Below are positions 57,292-59,967 of a DNA stretch of 59,967 nt, piece after piece. Numbering within the stretch: the stretch's first letter is position 1; the number at the start of each line of letters is the position of its first letter. The notes below the pieces were generated by a model that had not been told where the DNA came from, made no database searches, and was given only the letters and a program-made list of their open reading frames with translations. The translations under genes were made by a program, and so were the position numbers. The stretch comes from Bryobacteraceae bacterium (lineage in GTDB: Bacteria > Acidobacteriota > Terriglobia > Bryobacterales > Bryobacteraceae), in NCBI GenBank assembly GCA_019748195.1, contig JAIEPW010000114.1, positions 1-59,967 on the forward strand. Reading direction: 5' to 3'.

Positions 57292-59079
57292 CTACGCCCC
57301 GGCCGACATCGCCTTCTTCCCACGCTCCCCCATCAGCCGAGCCAACTCCCGCCGCGTAGTCAGCCGATACTCCGGCTTCAGGCTGGTGAACTGCGCCAGA
57401 TTCCGCGTCAGCTCATCGCACGGCGGCTCGCAGACCGCGAGAACAATCGCACCCTGCTGAATTTCCACCGGAACCACGCTCCACCGGTCCATTACCCACA
57501 CCGGCAGGCAGCGCAGCATCTCGCGGCCGGTGATCCGCTCCATGCCGTTCTGCCGCGCCACCGCGTCGGCGAGCTCTTCTTCCGTCAGCAACCCCAACCG
57601 CACCAGATGATCGCCCGCATTCACGTCCTCCGGCTTCGACTCGAGCGCCTGCCGAAGCTGCCGCGCCGTCAGGAAACCCTCCGCCGCCAGAACCTCGGTT
57701 AAGCTGCGCTGATGCGCCGCGAGCGCGCCCGGCGCCGGATACGCGTGTGCCGTCTTCAGCCACGCCAGCCCCGTTCCCCGGCGGCGCGCTTGGACGTAAC
57801 TTTGAATCGCCAGGATCACCGCGCAGCAGTTGATCACGTTGGCCGCCACCTGTCGCGCCGGAACCAGAAGCGCGAATCTCCAGCCGTATACCCGGCGGCT
57901 GAAGTAGGCGCGGACGGCGGTTCTCCAGATCTGCAGCAGCAGCGTCGCCGCCAGCAGAATTCGAAGCTCGCCGGTGCTCGCCCCCAGCCTCCAGGGCTGT
58001 CCCGTGAAGTGCGCCGCCCCGAGCGTCATCAGCCCGTAAATGAAAATGAAGTTCGCCAGGATGCTCAGCGGATTCCCGATCAGACCCTTGCGGTCGCGCC
58101 AGAACCAGTAGCGCTCCATCCAGGTGCGGCCCCAGCCAAACCGCTCCCAGCCCTGCAACGCGATCCCGCTCACCCACCGGGTACGCTGCCGCACGGCGCA
58201 GCCAAACGTGCGCGGGAAAAACTCCCGCGTGGCCACCGGGGAGGCAAGCACCGGAAGCGCGATCTGCGATGCCCCTAGGCGGCGCAGCCGGACGCCGTTG
58301 ACGTAGTCCTCGGTCAACGCGGACGGTTCGAAAATGCGGCCGCCGTCCTCCTCGGCCAGTTTCTCTAACGCTCCGCGTCGATACCCCGTTCCGACACCCG
58401 TGGACGGCACGAAGGCTCCCATACGCGACCGGACCCGCATGTCCCGCGCCTGATACTCGGCGAACTCATCGCAGTAGACGCCATGAGTCCACTCCCAAGG
58501 CGGGGTCGGAAGCGCCAGAACCGGCACCTGAACCATGTCATGGCGGTCACAATAAGCGTTGATCCAGGACAGCGCGTCGGCATCGATCAGATCCTCCGCG
58601 TCGTGAGTGATCAGAATTTCGAACCGGTCTTGATATCTTCGTTCATAAAGAAGCAGGAACTGATAGATCCAGTTGAGGTTATCCGACTTCGAAGTAGGTC
58701 CGTCGTGAGGCAGGACGCATACGTGCAGCCGCGCGTGGCGGCGCTCCAGAGCGCGCAGGGCGCCTACCGTTTCCTCATCGTTCGGATACGCTCCCGCGAA
58801 GATCTCGAAGTTCCGGTAGCGGTTTGCCGCCAGATTGTGATCCAGCATCCGGCCGATCACATCCGCTTCCCTCCACAGCGGCAGCAAAATGGCGATTCGC
58901 TTTTCGGGGATGCCGGGCGCCGGAGGCGGCGCCCACTTGTCACAACGGAAGATCCAGACGAGGTCGATCCAGAGGTCGTCCAAGCCACTCAAAAGAATGT
59001 AGATCGCCAGCGGCGCAAGCAATGCGGCGGCGATCTCATCGGCGGCGGACCACACAACTAAGGTGCGGGTTCCGGGCAA
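57292..59079 (-). CDS. NfrB-like membrane glycosyltransferase with MshEN domain
   Basis: A 595-residue inner-membrane GT2 glycosyltransferase. A membrane helix (about 15-40) precedes the GT2 domain (about 60-305), with HDAED (159-163) as the D-x-D site, ALTEDYV (254-260) with the catalytic acid, and RQRTRW (297-302), the processive-enzyme signature. More membrane helices follow (about 335-440), then a C-terminal MshEN/GspE-N domain (about 465-585) that in related proteins binds cyclic-di-GMP. The order matches NfrB, which makes a phage-receptor exopolysaccharide. It starts with TTG, 6 bases after ymdB, so it is likely co-translated. Confidence 0.9.
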   Translation of the reverse strand: MPGTRTLVVWSAADEIAAALLAPLAIYILLSGLDDLWIDLVWIFRCDKWAPPPAPGIPEKRIAILLPLWREADVIGRMLDHNLAANRYRNFEIFAGAYPNDEETVGALRALERRHARLHVCVLPHDGPTSKSDNLNWIYQFLLLYERRYQDRFEILITHDAEDLIDADALSWINAYCDRHDMVQVPVLALPTPPWEWTHGVYCDEFAEYQARDMRVRSRMGAFVPSTGVGTGYRRGALEKLAEEDGGRIFEPSALTEDYVNGVRLRRLGASQIALPVLASPVATREFFPRTFGCAVRQRTRWVSGIALQGWERFGWGRTWMERYWFWRDRKGLIGNPLSILANFIFIYGLMTLGAAHFTGQPWRLGASTGELRILLAATLLLQIWRTAVRAYFSRRVYGWRFALLVPARQVAANVINCCAVILAIQSYVQARRRGTGLAWLKTAHAYPAPGALAAHQRSLTEVLAAEGFLTARQLRQALESKPEDVNAGDHLVRLGLLTEEELADAVARQNGMERITGREMLRCLPVWVMDRWSVVPVEIQQGAIVLAVCEPPCDELTRNLAQFTSLKPEYRLTTRRELARLMGERGKKAMSAGA

Positions 59080-59085
59080 AAAGTC

Positions 59086-59862
59086 TCAGCCCAGACGGGT
59101 GATCCGCTCGATCGCAACGGCTTTGCCGGAGGTTTCGTCCACTTCCACCAGCGCCCCATGCAGTTCCGGGAGGCCTTTCGCAGCTTCCATTTTCACTGGA
59201 AGACTAGTCAGGAACTTATTCAAGATAGGCGCTTTTTCCACTCCGATGACAGAGTCGAAAGGACCGGTCATGCCGGTGTCGGTCTGGTATGCGGTCCCGC
59301 CGGGAAGGATACGCTCATCGGCCGTCGGGATGTGCGTGTGGGTGCCGATTAGGGCCGAAACGCGTCCGTTTAAGTACCATCCGAGCGCCATTTTCTCACT
59401 CGTGACCTCGGCATGAAAGTCCACGAAACGGACCGGCACCTGGTTCAACTGTTCCAGGATCTGGTCCGCCTTGCGAAACGGGCAGTCGATGTTGGGCAGG
59501 TACACGCGCCCCTGGAGGTTGATTACGGCCACGGTGACGCCATTGCGGGCCTTGGCGCGGTACAAGCCCGACCCAGGCAGCTCGTCGGGATAGTTGTGGG
59601 GACGCAGCAGTCTCGGCTCCCTGGCCAGGAAATCGTAGATCTCGCGCTTGTCCCAAATGTGGTTGCCGGAGGTGAGCACGTCGGCGCCGTAGGCGAGCAG
59701 TTCTTCGGCAATGGCGGGAGTTACACCGAAGCCGCCGGCGGCGTTTTCCGCGTTCACGATGGTGAGGTCGACCTGGAGGGTTCGAACCAGCTCGCTGAGG
59801 TGGCGCGCAATCAAGCCCCGGCCAGCCGCGCCGAAAACGTCTCCAATGAACAGGATACGCAT
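59086..59862 (-). CDS. ymdB: YmdB-type metallophosphodiesterase
   Basis: Calcineurin-like phosphodiesterase of 258 residues, TIGR00282 family. Metal-binding residues appear in order: D8 in FIGDVFG, NAENAAGG (37-44), N67-H68 in TSGNHIWDKR, VDFHAEVTSEK and GTHTHIPTAD. The family hydrolyses cyclic nucleotides, 2-prime-3-prime-cAMP in B. subtilis. Length is typical. The downstream glycosyltransferase follows after 6 bases, so cyclic-nucleotide turnover and polysaccharide synthesis may be linked. No ribosome site is visible before the ATG. Confidence 0.95.
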   Translation of the reverse strand: MRILFIGDVFGAAGRGLIARHLSELVRTLQVDLTIVNAENAAGGFGVTPAIAEELLAYGADVLTSGNHIWDKREIYDFLAREPRLLRPHNYPDELPGSGLYRAKARNGVTVAVINLQGRVYLPNIDCPFRKADQILEQLNQVPVRFVDFHAEVTSEKMALGWYLNGRVSALIGTHTHIPTADERILPGGTAYQTDTGMTGPFDSVIGVEKAPILNKFLTSLPVKMEAAKGLPELHGALVEVDETSGKAVAIERITRLG

Positions 59863-59967
59863 GAAAAATGAAAGGAGCGCACCACCCGGACCGTCGTCGC
59901 CTCCGTCATTGACCCCGGTGAAACCAAGGGCGGAATCCCCCGAGCGCCTTCAGGCTTCTCCATGGCT
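59863..59967. other. Right edge, no gene assigned
   Basis: The last 105 bases hold no complete gene. On the minus strand a frame ends with TGA at 59906-59908 (19 codons visible, ending PWFHRGQ) and could be the end of an upstream gene. It is too short to identify. Confidence 0.3.

Overview
The window is GC-rich bacterial chromosome and reads as an Acidobacteriota genome, most likely a Bryobacterales/Solibacter-type organism. The evidence is the lineage-typical families: a secreted NHL-repeat protein ending in a domain that resembles the Solibacter-type C-terminal family TIGR03437, two proteins of the acidobacterial VWFA-related family TIGR03436, a DUF6600-type WG/YG-rich exported protein, a cytochrome c/copper monooxygenase-like fusion, and many small signal-peptide proteins. 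No rRNA, tRNA, CRISPR array, insertion sequence or prophage was seen; the window is chromosomal backbone with a few accessory patches.

Layout. 1-2249: rplA-rplJ-rplL-rpoB on the minus strand, with a good promoter before rplA and a second very good one between rplL and rpoB; rplK, nusG and secE are not upstream. 2368-5443: DUF3592 membrane protein, D-aminopeptidase (DppA) and a divergent PLP decarboxylase. 5440-8844: hybrid histidine kinase, pyrD, ridA. 8841-14457: serine hydrolase, GH3 glycosidase, then an unusual three-module membrane protein (methyltransferase-like, PAP2 and Lgt-like) coupled to an unrecognised protein. 14538-19237: SpoIIE-type phosphatase, metallo-hydrolase, small exported protein, cyclophilin. 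19361-25122: aminolipid-type acyltransferase fusion, then a tight hom / exported methyltransferase / VWFA cluster followed by an isolated fliM. 25119-28788: ndh, small membrane protein, acs. 28918-30525: cytosolic-looking subtilase with a stand-alone I9-like inhibitor. 30605-34153: DUF6600 protein and two paralogous exported proteins. 34261-40703: aminotransferase, two-component pair, MDR dehydrogenase, HicB-like protein, unknown protein, glycine oxidase. 40724-51138: very large NHL protein, cytochrome c fusion, queA, unknown 897-residue exported protein, second VWFA protein. 51293-59862: cupin, membrane protein overlapping an AraC regulator, S15-type hydrolase, a small ORF, a Fic protein with a striking operator-like palindrome, an NfrB-like glycosyltransferase and a YmdB-type phosphodiesterase.

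The most interesting global signal is translational. At least fifteen genes that lack a convincing Shine-Dalgarno site carry a -10-like hexamer (usually TANNNT) ending 6-8 bases before the start codon, as expected for leaderless mRNAs. Ribosomal-protein, rpoB, chaperone-sized exported and operon-internal genes instead have good Shine-Dalgarno sites. The second most interesting item is the three-module membrane enzyme at 11747-13675, and the third is the operator array in front of the Fic gene.
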